Of a DNA stretch of 41,085 nt, positions 1 to 7,092 are shown piece after piece. A program made the position numbers and the translations under genes. This stretch comes from an uncultured Emergencia sp. (GTDB lineage Bacteria; Bacillota; Clostridia; Peptostreptococcales; Anaerovoracaceae): positions 1 through 41,085 of the forward strand of contig CALLDR010000153.1 in assembly GCA_937997955.1 (NCBI GenBank), written 5' to 3'. A model generated the notes under the pieces. It searched no databases, was not told the DNA's origin, and saw nothing but the letters and a program-made list of their open reading frames with translations. How positions within the stretch are numbered: the stretch's first letter is position 1; each line of letters starts with the position of its first letter.

Positions 1-693
1 GAATTCAACGAGAAAGCCTTCGCTTACACAGCGGTTGATGGCGGCATCGACTGAGTTTTCGCGGCTCATGCCCTGCGCTCGATTTTCTTTGATGTAATAG
101 ATTAGGCGGCTGTAGCCCTCCAGGGTCTTGCTGCGCCTGATGATCTCGTTGTCTTCATTATACCGCACGTCGATGACTTTTACCACAACTTCCATCGAAT
201 TTTCAGGAAGATCTTCGTCCTCGCTGTGCCTTAGAAAGCCATCCGACAGCCGCAGGATACGGTCGTCCCAAGGTGAATCGCCGGTGTAGAGGACATAGAA
301 CTCGGGGATAGGGAACCTCTGCTGGGCACTGGTGTAGATGGCGGTATCGGGAACCATCTTTTCCAGGGTTCTGGCCGCATAGCCCAGCATCCTCAGCGGC
401 ATGTTTTTACACTTCGTGGACTGCTGTTCCGCCATAACCACATAGTGAGTGTCGATGACAAAGCTGAGATCGTTTTTCCTGTCGTGGAAGAACACTTCTT
501 CCAAAGTAGTCATGTCCACCGGCGTGTCGGGGCCGTAGTCAGTGTTTTCCAGGGCGTTGTACAGCTCGATGGCCTTCTCGGGCGAGGAAAACAGGGAGCG
601 GAACAGGGAATCCTGATACTGAGGATTCGCTTTGCGCTGCAGCTGTTTCTTTGTTTGTTTTTTGTGTTTGGATCTGATTTTCTTGTGTGCCAT
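1..693 (-). CDS. Rpn family recombination-promoting nuclease / PD-(D/E)XK transposase-like protein (C-terminus outside window)
   Basis: An open frame of 231 codons runs from an ATG at 693 leftward off the window edge without a stop. A GGAGGT ribosome binding site lies just upstream of the ATG. The N-terminus is a basic Lys/Arg-rich stretch, then YQDSLFRSLFSSPEKAIELY, which matches the start of Rpn proteins. LEEVFFHDRKNDLSFVIDTH followed by VVMAEQQSTKCKNMPLRML carries the conserved Asp and the E-x-Q(S) element of the PD-(D/E)XK nuclease fold (family knowledge). Rpn proteins cut DNA and promote RecA-independent recombination, and they are usually scattered in multiple genomic copies; a divergent relative lies at 26868-27914. 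The last part, including the usual charged C-terminal region, is not visible. Family assignment is firm; cellular role is inferred. Confidence 0.85.
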   Translation of the reverse strand, partial: MAHKKIRSKHKKQTKKQLQRKANPQYQDSLFRSLFSSPEKAIELYNALENTDYGPDTPVDMTTLEEVFFHDRKNDLSFVIDTHYVVMAEQQSTKCKNMPLRMLGYAARTLEKMVPDTAIYTSAQQRFPIPEFYVLYTGDSPWDDRILRLSDGFLRHSEDEDLPENSMEVVVKVIDVRYNEDNEIIRRSKTLEGYSRLIYYIKENRAQGMSRENSVDAAINRCVSEGFLVEF

Positions 694-708
694 GTAGACC
701 TCCTTCAA

Positions 709-745
709 AAAATGAAAAAAACGACGCTGTCAAAGTGTCGTTCTC
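709..745 (-). terminator. Terminator-like hairpin directly upstream of the rpn ribosome binding site
   Basis: Read on the minus strand, an AACGAC/GTCGTT stem with a short loop is followed by a run of T residues (positions 720 down to 709) that ends at the rpn ribosome binding site. It lies in the rpn leader, so it would act as an attenuator rather than a gene-end terminator. Confidence 0.5.
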
Positions 746-760
746 AAGTAAAGTGATATG

Positions 761-818
761 AAATTAAAAAAGGCGAGACCACCAAAGCGCGTTTCCCACG
801 CAAAGCCTATCTCGCCTT
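761..818 (-). terminator. Intrinsic terminator-like hairpin with nested inner hairpin, minus direction
   Basis: Arms AAGGCGAGA (770-778) and TCTCGCCTT (810-818) pair over 9 bp, with an inner GCGT/ACGC hairpin (789-792, 798-801). On the minus strand the stem is followed by TTTTTAATTT. No gene ends just upstream on that strand, so it may be part of a structured rpn leader or the end of a lost gene. Confidence 0.55.
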
Positions 819-1138
819 CTAGCATAGTATTATAGCATGAAATCCCGCATTTGTGCCACTTTTTTTGAAAAATTAATACAAGAAGATGATATCAGTTATG
901 AGGTATACCAAAGCACGAAAAAGGATTTTGATCCTCAGTGATCCAACCGCTGGCAGAAGTGAAAGCGGGATACTATGTGGGGCCAATGGAAAACTCTTTA
1001 CAGATGGATGGAAACCAGGTATGATGGACTTGGAAAGCTGAGTGCATTGATATTGCAGAATGATTTAAATGCGGGCTATTGAGAGTTTACGCTATGGCGT
1101 CACTTTAAAATATGTCGTTAGGAAAGGAATCAAAAGGA
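819..1138. other. Intergenic stretch with no convincing gene
   Basis: About 320 bases between the rpn leader and the next gene. Short open stretches in different frames (for example 837-941, 34 codons) lack ribosome binding sites and break up quickly, so this may be the remains of a lost gene. A 9-bp inverted pair CCCGCATTT / AAATGCGGG lies near 845 and 1066. Nothing else is recognised. Confidence 0.5.
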
Positions 1139-1606
1139 ATGGAATATGAAGTTGTATATGAGATATCGAAGCATCCGTTCCCTTATGGAACCGTTATTTC
1201 AGGATTGATGTCATTAGGAAGTTTACTGCTCTGCTTATCGTATATTTCCGAATGCAGAGAAAGAAAGGATTATGATTTTCTTGACATCGTTAAAATTGCA
1301 GGAACGTTAGGCTTATGTATTTTGATGGCTAGAATTTGTATATTTGAATTTTCAACCGGCGGCAGCGATGAGGCTGGATATGCGAAGGAATATTACGCAG
1401 GCAGGTATTCTGTGATTGAGTGCGTGGTTGAAGAGTACGGGTTTTCCAACACGGGGATTGTTTGTTTTGATGCGGAAGGCAAACATTTTTCCATGAATTA
1501 TTTTCTTAAAAATCCCATTCCTCTGAATAGGGAGATTAGGGTATCTTATGTACCAGATGGAAATGGGGAATACTGTATTGTCAAGGTTGAAATGAGAAAG
1601 GAATAG
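1139..1606 (+). CDS. Small predicted membrane protein of unknown function
   Basis: A 155-residue protein if translation starts at the ATG at 1139, which is preceded by AGGAAAGGA. An earlier in-frame ATG at 1112 has no ribosome binding site. Two hydrophobic segments (about residues 15-37 and 50-68) are followed by a roughly 85-residue soluble domain rich in beta-type sequence (IECVVEEYGFSNTGIVCFDA). The layout, two helices and a small soluble C-terminal domain, resembles DUF3592-type proteins, but no diagnostic motif supports naming a family. It ends 22 bases before the next gene on the same strand, so the two are probably co-transcribed. Confidence 0.6.
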   Translation: MEYEVVYEISKHPFPYGTVISGLMSLGSLLLCLSYISECRERKDYDFLDIVKIAGTLGLCILMARICIFEFSTGGSDEAGYAKEYYAGRYSVIECVVEEYGFSNTGIVCFDAEGKHFSMNYFLKNPIPLNREIRVSYVPDGNGEYCIVKVEMRKE

Positions 1607-1628
1607 ATTGTGAAAGGATGATGGCTCT

Positions 1629-2966
1629 ATGATTTTTAAAGATAGCATAAGTTTTATTCTGGACAACCCCAGAAAACACGATGAAGAAGCATATGCAGAG
1701 AGCAGGGAGTTTTGTCATAGCTTTGGGCTGAAATGTGATTATGTGGGATGGTCTAAGCTGGTACTTGACGATGCAGGCCTCGAGATCCTGCGTCAGATGA
1801 ACGAAAGAGCAAAAGAGCTGGGCGGTGAGATTCGCTGTATGTTTTGGCGTGAATTGGAGGAGGATTACTCTTTTGAATGGTACGAATTGCAGCCTATGGA
1901 TTCTCTGGAATGGGGCGATGACAAATGGCATGAAGAGGCTGATCCTAAAAAAGACACTGATCTGATCCCATACATTCGTGCTTACAAAGTGCTTCCCTCA
2001 GAGCACCTCATCGGGCTGACCAATTCTCGGCTTGCCGTCAGACAATCCTTTGTTAAAGCCTATGAAGAGCATCAGCTCACGGGACTGCGTTTCGCTTGGG
2101 TCAGGGATATTGGACGGTATGAGGCGGAACCATTTTATCAGATGATCTTCGATCAAAGGGTGCTGCGTATGACTTCTGATTATGGCTTGCCGGATCATAC
2201 GAAACGAGCTTTGATGGGCGAAGCAGGTAAGCTGGTAGGTGAGATACAGCAGGTATTTCTTCCAACGATGGTTGATCCCGCAGGCATGCCGGACTCTGAT
2301 TTTGCCTATGGATGTCTTCGAGAACGGAGTTATGGCTCTTGGTTCATCAAAAGGTCTGCGGCAGAGCTGCTGATGGAGAAAGGGGTTTTAAGCAGACACG
2401 AGCTGAGACCAGCGCCATATTTTGATGAGGAACGCGACAGAATGGTGATCAAAGAAACGGCCGCAGCTGTGCCGTTCAGTCAGGAGAACATCGAGATTGC
2501 AGAGAAAGAATATCAGAGGTTTGCAAAGAAAATTCGACCTAAATATATTGTGAACGAGAAAAAAGCGCTGACACAGCTTCGCAGAGCAAAACGCCGGGAG
2601 CCGGAGGACTTTTACAAACCTTTGAAAAAAGCCGCTGCCGAGGAACTGGAGCAAACGGCTCTCGCGTTGCTGATACCTTATTATCGGATTTCTGATGGCG
2701 GATATTTTTCGGATATTGCCTTTGCGCCGGCTGATGAGGTGCGTCAGCTGACCGATGAATTTTTCAGTGAATGGGAGCTGGAAGAGCGTTTGCAGGAGGA
2801 TTTCGCTGCGTATCGTTCGTGTCTGGTTATCGCAGCCTGCGACAATGGGGACTCGATTCTGCTTCACGAGAATGGCAAGGTGACCCGCTTTGATCACGAA
2901 GATCCTTATTTGAGCAAGCATTGGGACACGCTGGCGCAGTTTTTCTATGAAAATCTTGACAACTGA
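1629..2966 (+). CDS. Hypothetical protein with SUKH (SMI1/KNR4)-like C-terminal domain
   Basis: A 445-residue soluble protein with an AAAGGATG ribosome binding site. The N-terminal ~300 residues are not recognised; they are rich in charged and aromatic residues. The last ~110 residues read like a SUKH domain: LIPYYRISDGGYFSDIAFAP, then a VIAACDNGDSILLHENGKV strand pair, and an ending WDTLAQFFYEN. SUKH domains are common as immunity proteins in contact-dependent toxin systems (established knowledge); the function here is an inference from that domain and from the HEAT-repeat gene nearby. The stop codon lies inside a promoter-like 24-base sequence that is repeated at 4283. Confidence 0.7.
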   Translation: MIFKDSISFILDNPRKHDEEAYAESREFCHSFGLKCDYVGWSKLVLDDAGLEILRQMNERAKELGGEIRCMFWRELEEDYSFEWYELQPMDSLEWGDDKWHEEADPKKDTDLIPYIRAYKVLPSEHLIGLTNSRLAVRQSFVKAYEEHQLTGLRFAWVRDIGRYEAEPFYQMIFDQRVLRMTSDYGLPDHTKRALMGEAGKLVGEIQQVFLPTMVDPAGMPDSDFAYGCLRERSYGSWFIKRSAAELLMEKGVLSRHELRPAPYFDEERDRMVIKETAAAVPFSQENIEIAEKEYQRFAKKIRPKYIVNEKKALTQLRRAKRREPEDFYKPLKKAAAEELEQTALALLIPYYRISDGGYFSDIAFAPADEVRQLTDEFFSEWELEERLQEDFAAYRSCLVIAACDNGDSILLHENGKVTRFDHEDPYLSKHWDTLAQFFYENLDN

Positions 2967-2978
2967 TCCGCCCTGTGC
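2955..2978 (+). repeat. First copy of a 24-base promoter-like repeat
   Basis: CTTGACAACTGAT followed by CGCCCTGTGCC recurs at 4283-4306 with one mismatch. This copy overlaps the end of the SUKH-like gene. The -35 like TTGACA is kept, but no good -10 follows at 17 bp. Confidence 0.7.
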
Positions 2979-3079
2979 CGGGAAAAGCGGTGCCAGCCTA
3001 CTGTTCCTCACGCCGGAAACTCTGGCGTATAGATACAGCCGCGGCGGACACCCTTTGATGGAGGAGGAGACGGAACGTT

Positions 3080-3553
3080 ATGGTACGACGAAAAGACAAT
3101 TTCAAAACGAAACCTGCGAAAGCCCGGTTTCGCGCTGCAAAAATCGTGGATTTTGTTGTGATAGCTGGCGCAGCGGCATGTTTTCTCGTTGACCTGTTTT
3201 TTCTGCTGGCCGAAGGACCGGAGCCGTGGAGTGTGGCTTCGGCTTTTCTCGCGGCGGGTATGGTCGTCTTTGCTGTGTTGCTCCATGTGATGACTCGGGA
3301 TCAGATTTGCTGGATTGAGATCCGCGGGGCAACGGCAGAGCTGATAACTCTGCGGGGCGGGGAGACCCAGATTGCCATGGCTGAGATCGTGAAGGTCGTG
3401 TACGGAATGACGCATTACAGCATTCACGTTCTGCGGAACGGTGAATTTCACGTCTTTCGATGTCACCTGCAGGTCAGGGTCAGCAAAAATGGGTCGCGGC
3501 ATCGCGGAATCTGGATAGAGGATTTTCCGCAGGCAAGGTTTGAGGACGGATGA
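3080..3553 (+). CDS. Predicted membrane protein of unknown function
   Basis: A 157-residue protein starting at the ATG at 3080, with GGAGGAGGAG about 10 bases upstream. A basic N-terminus precedes two hydrophobic helices (about residues 25-43 and 50-70). A soluble ~85-residue domain follows with alternating hydrophobic strands (CWIEIRGATAELITLRGG). The layout resembles small bacterial proteins with two helices and a PH-like beta domain, but no family motif is certain. It lies between the SUKH-like and HEAT-repeat genes on the same strand and overlaps none when the next gene starts at 3576. Confidence 0.6.
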   Translation: MVRRKDNFKTKPAKARFRAAKIVDFVVIAGAAACFLVDLFFLLAEGPEPWSVASAFLAAGMVVFAVLLHVMTRDQICWIEIRGATAELITLRGGETQIAMAEIVKVVYGMTHYSIHVLRNGEFHVFRCHLQVRVSKNGSRHRGIWIEDFPQARFEDG

Positions 3554-3575
3554 CGGAAGGAGAAGAGGGGAAAAC

Positions 3576-4271
3576 ATGTACCGCAAATCAGAAAGGAAAA
3601 TAGCGCGATTGGAGCTGCTGGACGAATTGGATCAGGAGCAGATTACAGCCTTGCAGAGGCTGGCCTTTTCGCGAAATTTGGAAATTCGAGCAAGGGCGGC
3701 AGTGCTGCTGGCGCTGTGGTGCGATGAAAGAACCGAGGAAATCCTCTATCACCTGACCTTTGATCGGGATGAGGTGGTCAGACTGGAAGCCATCGATTCG
3801 CTGTCCGCAGGCAGATCCATGATGTCCCTGCAGCGTTTGGAACAGCTGTGCCGCCATGATGACGGCTATGTTAGATTTTTTGCGCTGCAGTCTCACTATG
3901 ATGTGTATAGAAAGATATGCGGGGAATCGGAGGAGAGCAAGGAATCCTACCTGAGGTACTTGCGTGGTCTGGGGCCAGAGGAAGACGGAACTCTGCCCGC
4001 GCTGGCAGTTAAAAAGCTGCAGTACCTGTGCGGCAGTCGCGAAGGGCTGACAGAGATCATCAAAGCTCTGCCAGAGGCTTTGAAAACCGGAAACTATAGT
4101 CTCGTTTCTCCGGCACTGAATATACTGGTGGAAATCGTTGAGCCGTTTTCATCGTCTGCCCAGGAAGTAAAAGAGGCCATTCTGCCGCTTTCGGACAGGC
4201 TTGATCAAAACCAATACGCGCAGGCTGCTGCGATGATAGGAAGCCTGCCGCAGGGCGCGGCCCCTGCTTAA
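3576..4271 (+). CDS. HEAT-repeat protein (possible immunity or scaffold protein)
   Basis: A 231-residue all-helical protein. The ATG at 3576 (MYRKSERK) was chosen because AAGGAGAAGAGGGG sits just ahead of it; the open frame extends to 3540 without a better signal. Helical pairs of about 30 residues, such as LEIRARAAVLLALWCDE and DEVVRLEAIDSLSAG, carry the spacing of HEAT repeats (about residues 20-100), followed by further helices. HEAT proteins are protein-binding scaffolds, and some serve as immunity proteins in polymorphic toxin loci (family knowledge). The placement near a SUKH-like gene makes that plausible here, but no toxin gene is visible in the window. Confidence 0.65.
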   Translation: MYRKSERKIARLELLDELDQEQITALQRLAFSRNLEIRARAAVLLALWCDERTEEILYHLTFDRDEVVRLEAIDSLSAGRSMMSLQRLEQLCRHDDGYVRFFALQSHYDVYRKICGESEESKESYLRYLRGLGPEEDGTLPALAVKKLQYLCGSREGLTEIIKALPEALKTGNYSLVSPALNILVEIVEPFSSSAQEVKEAILPLSDRLDQNQYAQAAAMIGSLPQGAAPA

Positions 4272-4282
4272 GCTGCCAACCT

Positions 4283-4319
4283 CTTGACAACTGATTCGCC
4301 CTGTGCCAGAATAAAAGCA
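4283..4319 (+). promoter_or_regulatory. Sigma-A type promoter of the SMR gene (second copy of the 24-base repeat)
   Basis: TTGACA at 4284-4289, a 17-base spacer and a CAGAAT -10 give a good match to a housekeeping promoter. The leader to the SMR start at 4341 is only about 25 bases, so there is no room for a guanidine-type riboswitch, which often precedes SMR genes. Confidence 0.65.
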
Positions 4320-4340
4320 TCTGACATCAAGGAGGAATTT

Positions 4341-4667
4341 ATGATACACTATTTGCTTCTGGCTGCGGCCATCGGTCTGGAACTTGTTGCCACGACCCTG
4401 CTGAAGTATTCGGATGGATTTACGAAGCTGGCGCCAACCGCCGCCTCCTGTCTCCTGTATATCGCCTGCTATCTCTGCCTGGCCAAGGCGGTGACCAGGA
4501 TCAACTTGGGCGTGGCTTACGCTCTCTGGTGCGGCGTAGGGATTGTTGTCACTGCCTTGGTTTCCATGTATGTTTTCAAGGAAGGGCTTTCGCCGGCTGG
4601 CGTGGTGGGTATCCTGCTTATCGTCGCAGGCTGTATTGTGCTGAACCTGTGGGGAACCAGCCGCTGA
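4341..4667 (+). CDS. Small multidrug resistance (SMR/EmrE-type) efflux transporter
   Basis: A 108-residue protein of four hydrophobic helices, the exact size of the SMR family. The ATG at 4341 has a textbook AAGGAGGA ribosome binding site. The membrane-embedded glutamate that binds substrate and protons in EmrE (Glu14) is present at position 14 (LLAAAIGLELVATTLLK). The helix-3 motif YALWCGVGIV and helix-4 segment VGILLIVAGCIVLNL also fit. SMR proteins work as antiparallel dimers that exchange protons for cationic drugs, or for guanidinium in the Gdx branch. Loop residues do not let me separate the two branches. A single gene has its own promoter, so a homodimer is expected. Confidence 0.9.
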   Translation: MIHYLLLAAAIGLELVATTLLKYSDGFTKLAPTAASCLLYIACYLCLAKAVTRINLGVAYALWCGVGIVVTALVSMYVFKEGLSPAGVVGILLIVAGCIVLNLWGTSR

Positions 4668-5420
4668 CCGGCAGGTTGGCGGCCGTCCAGAGGCAGGGCG
4701 GCGGCAGGTGACCCGACCATCCGATTATTCGCTCTATCCGTTCTATCTGTTTTTTCGGCTATCAGCTCTTTCGATCATCAGATCAAAGGCGTTCCTGATT
4801 TTTTGATCAAAATGCTCCAAAAAACGGAACTCCTTTTAAATTTTTCGCCTGCATCAAAGGAACTGCGGCGCGGCCATATCATAAATCACGTTTTTTTCGA
4901 TGTTGCAGATTGATTTTTCCTGTTCCATGCGGTTAAATTTCGGTTTTTACTGCAATTTAAAAGCCATTATATCAGAATCAAAGGTATATGCCACACCCTT
5001 TTTCACGGAGGAGTTCCGCATTTCGCCTGGTTTAGGGCAAAAAATCAGGAAGGCCCAGGAAGGCCCATTTTGTTTTCGTGTTCAGATCCCGTGTCCGGCC
5101 CGGACGAAAGCCTTCAATCCATATTGGATATGGTAAAATAGATGAAAAATATGGAAAGGAGGAATGAAAAGGTCAAAAGGCCTTTTTTTGTTGAGGGTTT
5201 ACCCGCGTGGGATTTGCTGCGTTTTTTACAATAAGGCAACTTAGCTCTTTCTCGCGGACCTGCTGTATTCTTATCCTGCGGTTACATGGCATTTGCGTAG
5301 CGTTTCCTTTGCCCGCCTTTGCTGTTTCACTGCCCCTTTCCTGACGCTCCCTTGTCGCCACCGGATTTCCCTCGACATTTCCCTTGACTTCTTCTTGAAT
5401 CCGGGCACTGTAAAAAGGGA
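4668..5420. other. Gene-poor intergenic region
   Basis: About 750 bases with no credible gene. The content is a MITE-like element (4788-5055), an AGGAAGGCCC tandem pair near 5050, a GGATATGGTAAAATAG possible -10 near 5130, and an AAAAGGCCTTTTTTT hairpin near 5170. A 26-codon frame at 5164-5244 has a ribosome binding site only a base or two from its ATG and is not called. Confidence 0.5.
4788..5055. repeat. MITE-like element with 18-bp terminal inverted repeats
   Basis: The left end (4788-4805) is the reverse complement of the right end (5038-5055, CAAAAAATCAGGAAGGCC) at 17 of 18 positions. A further inner pair, CGGAACTCC (about 4817) and GGAGTTCCG (5011-5019), is also inverted. The 43-base right end recurs at 20854-20896 at about 86% identity. 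It has no coding capacity, which fits a non-autonomous miniature element; no target-site duplication was established. Confidence 0.55.
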
Positions 5421-5451
5421 TTGACAAATTTTGCTGGGGGGGGGTTATACT
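5421..5451 (+). promoter_or_regulatory. Promoter with a nine-G homopolymer in its spacer
   Basis: TTGACA (5421-5426) and TATACT (5446-5451) flank a 19-base spacer that contains nine consecutive G (5436-5444). The spacing is two bases longer than the 17-bp optimum, so tract length would strongly affect strength. It lies about 100 bases upstream of the main promoter of the regulator/ABC operon. Confidence 0.6.
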
Positions 5452-5522
5452 GTATATGCAGTTTCAGATGGACCGCGGCTGAAAGAAGTAAAACAGGCGG
5501 ATTCGTTTTTTGATATTCCCTA

Positions 5523-5551
5523 TTGACAACTTTCCTTGTCAATGCTATACT
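5523..5551 (+). promoter_or_regulatory. Main promoter of the xre-DUF3169-ABC operon
   Basis: TTGACA (5523-5528), exactly 17 bases, and TATACT (5546-5551): a near-consensus sigma-A promoter. The -35 is half of an inverted repeat TTGACAA-N6-TTGTCAA, so a repressor bound there would block polymerase. Confidence 0.8.
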
Positions 5552-5605
5552 ACCTACATACAGAAATGACAAGAAAACTTGTCAAAATGAAAACGAAACT
5601 TGTCA
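5523..5605. promoter_or_regulatory. Array of five TTGTCA-type operator half-sites
   Basis: Half-sites are at 5523-5529 and 5536-5542 (inverted pair over the -35 and spacer), 5567-5573 and 5578-5584 (TGACAAG-AAAA-CTTGTCA, inverted pair) and 5599-5605 (single). Their placement over and downstream of the promoter, just ahead of a small Xre regulator, suggests autoregulation by that protein; this link is inferred. Confidence 0.6.
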
Positions 5606-5832
5606 CCTATTGGGATTTTGTGCCGGATTCGGAGATGACCGCTGCTTGGCAGGCCGTTGCTCTGCTGGCTGTCCAGCGGACATTTAGAGGGCATGCAGCG
5701 GATCAGCGGGTATCCAGAAGCTTTTCGACCAACCGGAAACAGTTTTTCGGGTTTCCCGACGGTGGAAAAGTCCGGCCCTCCACAGGATGCCGGTTAGGCG
5801 GCAAGGGTGACGAGAAGGAAGGAGTATAGGCG
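5606..5832 (+). other. Long untranslated leader of the xre operon
   Basis: Between the operators and the regulator start there is no convincing gene. An open frame that ends at 5829 has no ribosome binding site. Hairpin-forming stretches are present (CGGGTTTCCCG near 5750 inside a CCGGA/TCCGG outer pair), but no known riboswitch is recognised. Confidence 0.4.
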
Positions 5833-6042
5833 ATGCCGCTATACAACAGGCTGAAAGAGCATCGTGCGAGGATCGGCGTCAACCAATCCCAGCTGGGCGC
5901 CATGGTAGGCGCTTCACGGCAGACCATCAGCCAGATCGAACGAGGCGATTATTCGCCGTCTGTCTCCCTGGCTCTGCGGATCGCGAAGGTCTGCGGCGTT
6001 ACAGTAGAAGATATATTTATCTATGAGGATGAGGAGGAATGA
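5833..6042 (+). CDS. Small Xre-family HTH transcriptional regulator
   Basis: A 69-residue protein that is little more than a lambda-repressor-like helix-turn-helix: LKEHRARIGVNQSQLGAMVG, then ASRQTISQIERGDYSPSVSL with the recognition helix at about residues 27-40. The ending VTVEDIFIYEDEEE is typical of the short YgzD/Xre-type regulators found ahead of DUF3169 and ABC transporter genes. AAGGAAGGAG precedes the ATG. It is the first gene of a five-gene operon and probably represses it through the TTGACAA/TTGTCAA sites upstream; the regulatory link is inferred. The stop codon lies in the ribosome binding region of the next gene, so the two are translationally linked. Confidence 0.9.
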   Translation: MPLYNRLKEHRARIGVNQSQLGAMVGASRQTISQIERGDYSPSVSLALRIAKVCGVTVEDIFIYEDEEE

Positions 6043-6046
6043 AGCG

Positions 6047-7069
6047 ATGCGTCACGATAAGGTTCAAACGGACAATGAGAATTACGCTGAGAAGAGGAAT
6101 AAGAACTGCGAAACCGATCATGAAATCGGCCGTGGGGCGGCAAGCAGCCCGAGTGTCGAACTGAGCGGCGATCCCAACGCCGACCTGGGCGGCAAACTGA
6201 ACTGCGATCCAAATGCCGACCCGAACCGCGACCCAGGCTCCGACTCCGCTCCGGCAGGCGCCGCGAGTGCAAAAAATGACGAGATCAAAAGGGAAAACCG
6301 CAAGGCGCTGAAAACGTATATCCCAACTCTGATCCTCTGCGCGGCGGTCGGCGGCGTCTTCGGCTTCTTTGCCTATGCCAGCGGTCTGCAGCAGGCTGCT
6401 GGCCAGATCACGTCCTGGGCCAAAGCCGCCTCGTTCACGCTGTCGCCTTACTGCGTCATAGGCGTAGTGCTGATTTCTCTGATCCTGTCCCTGCATCAGT
6501 ACTATCAGGCCAAAAAGCTTTACGCCGACTTCGACGAAAACCAGGATCTCGGCGACGAAGAAGAGGACCCGTTTACCCGCGCCGACCACAAGCTTTCCTT
6601 TTCTGTCAGCGTCAGCGGTATAGGGACGGTTACAGCCATGATGTTCTTCGCCGTCGTCTTCTGCGATATGGACAGGCATTTGGAAGCCCACCGCCTGCTG
6701 ATCTTGATCACCGTCTTCTTCTTTGTCGGCGGCCTGTTTCTGACCGTGCGGATGCAGCAGCTGCAGGTCGATTTCATGAAACACATGTCGCCGTCCATGA
6801 AGGGCAGCGTCTACGACAGGAAGTTCCACGAAAAATGGGAAGAAAGCTGCGATGAGGCAGAAAAGCTGGTGATCTACAGAGCGTCATACCGGGCCTTTCG
6901 CGTCGCCAATACCGTCTGCAGCGCCGGATGGGCCGTTTTGACCGTAGGCACGATGATCTTTCACTACGGATGTCTGCCCAGTGTCGTCATCGCCGCGCTG
7001 TGGCTGCTGATGAATGTCACCTACTACCGGGAGGCCATGCGGCTGGAACACAGCAATATCAACCGATAA
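6047..7069 (+). CDS. DUF3169 family membrane protein
   Basis: A 340-residue protein. The ATG at 6047 (MRHDKVQT) has AGGAGGA nine bases ahead; earlier in-frame ATGs at 6023 and 6029 lie on or before that site. Six hydrophobic segments can be seen: about residues 90-110, 130-150, 190-210, 220-240, 285-305 and 308-325. The middle AKKLYADFDENQDLGDEEED and late LEHSNI endings fit DUF3169 proteins, a family found with small Xre regulators and ABC exporters. An unusual N-terminal extension (about residues 30-75) is polar and has an imperfect D-P-N-A-D/D-P-N-R-D repeat, longer than family members I know of. The biochemical role is unknown. Confidence 0.75.
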   Translation: MRHDKVQTDNENYAEKRNKNCETDHEIGRGAASSPSVELSGDPNADLGGKLNCDPNADPNRDPGSDSAPAGAASAKNDEIKRENRKALKTYIPTLILCAAVGGVFGFFAYASGLQQAAGQITSWAKAASFTLSPYCVIGVVLISLILSLHQYYQAKKLYADFDENQDLGDEEEDPFTRADHKLSFSVSVSGIGTVTAMMFFAVVFCDMDRHLEAHRLLILITVFFFVGGLFLTVRMQQLQVDFMKHMSPSMKGSVYDRKFHEKWEESCDEAEKLVIYRASYRAFRVANTVCSAGWAVLTVGTMIFHYGCLPSVVIAALWLLMNVTYYREAMRLEHSNINR

Positions 7070-7092
7070 TCAAGGAGTATGAGGAGGAAAAA

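Noticed and set aside
4283..4340. Guanidine riboswitch ahead of the SMR gene
   Set aside because: The leader is only about 25 bases after the promoter.
4900..5136. 78-codon frame in the gene-poor region
   Set aside because: Lies in the MITE-like element, no ribosome binding site.
5536..5829. 97-codon frame between the operators and the xre start
   Set aside because: No ribosome binding site for any ATG; it runs over the operator array.
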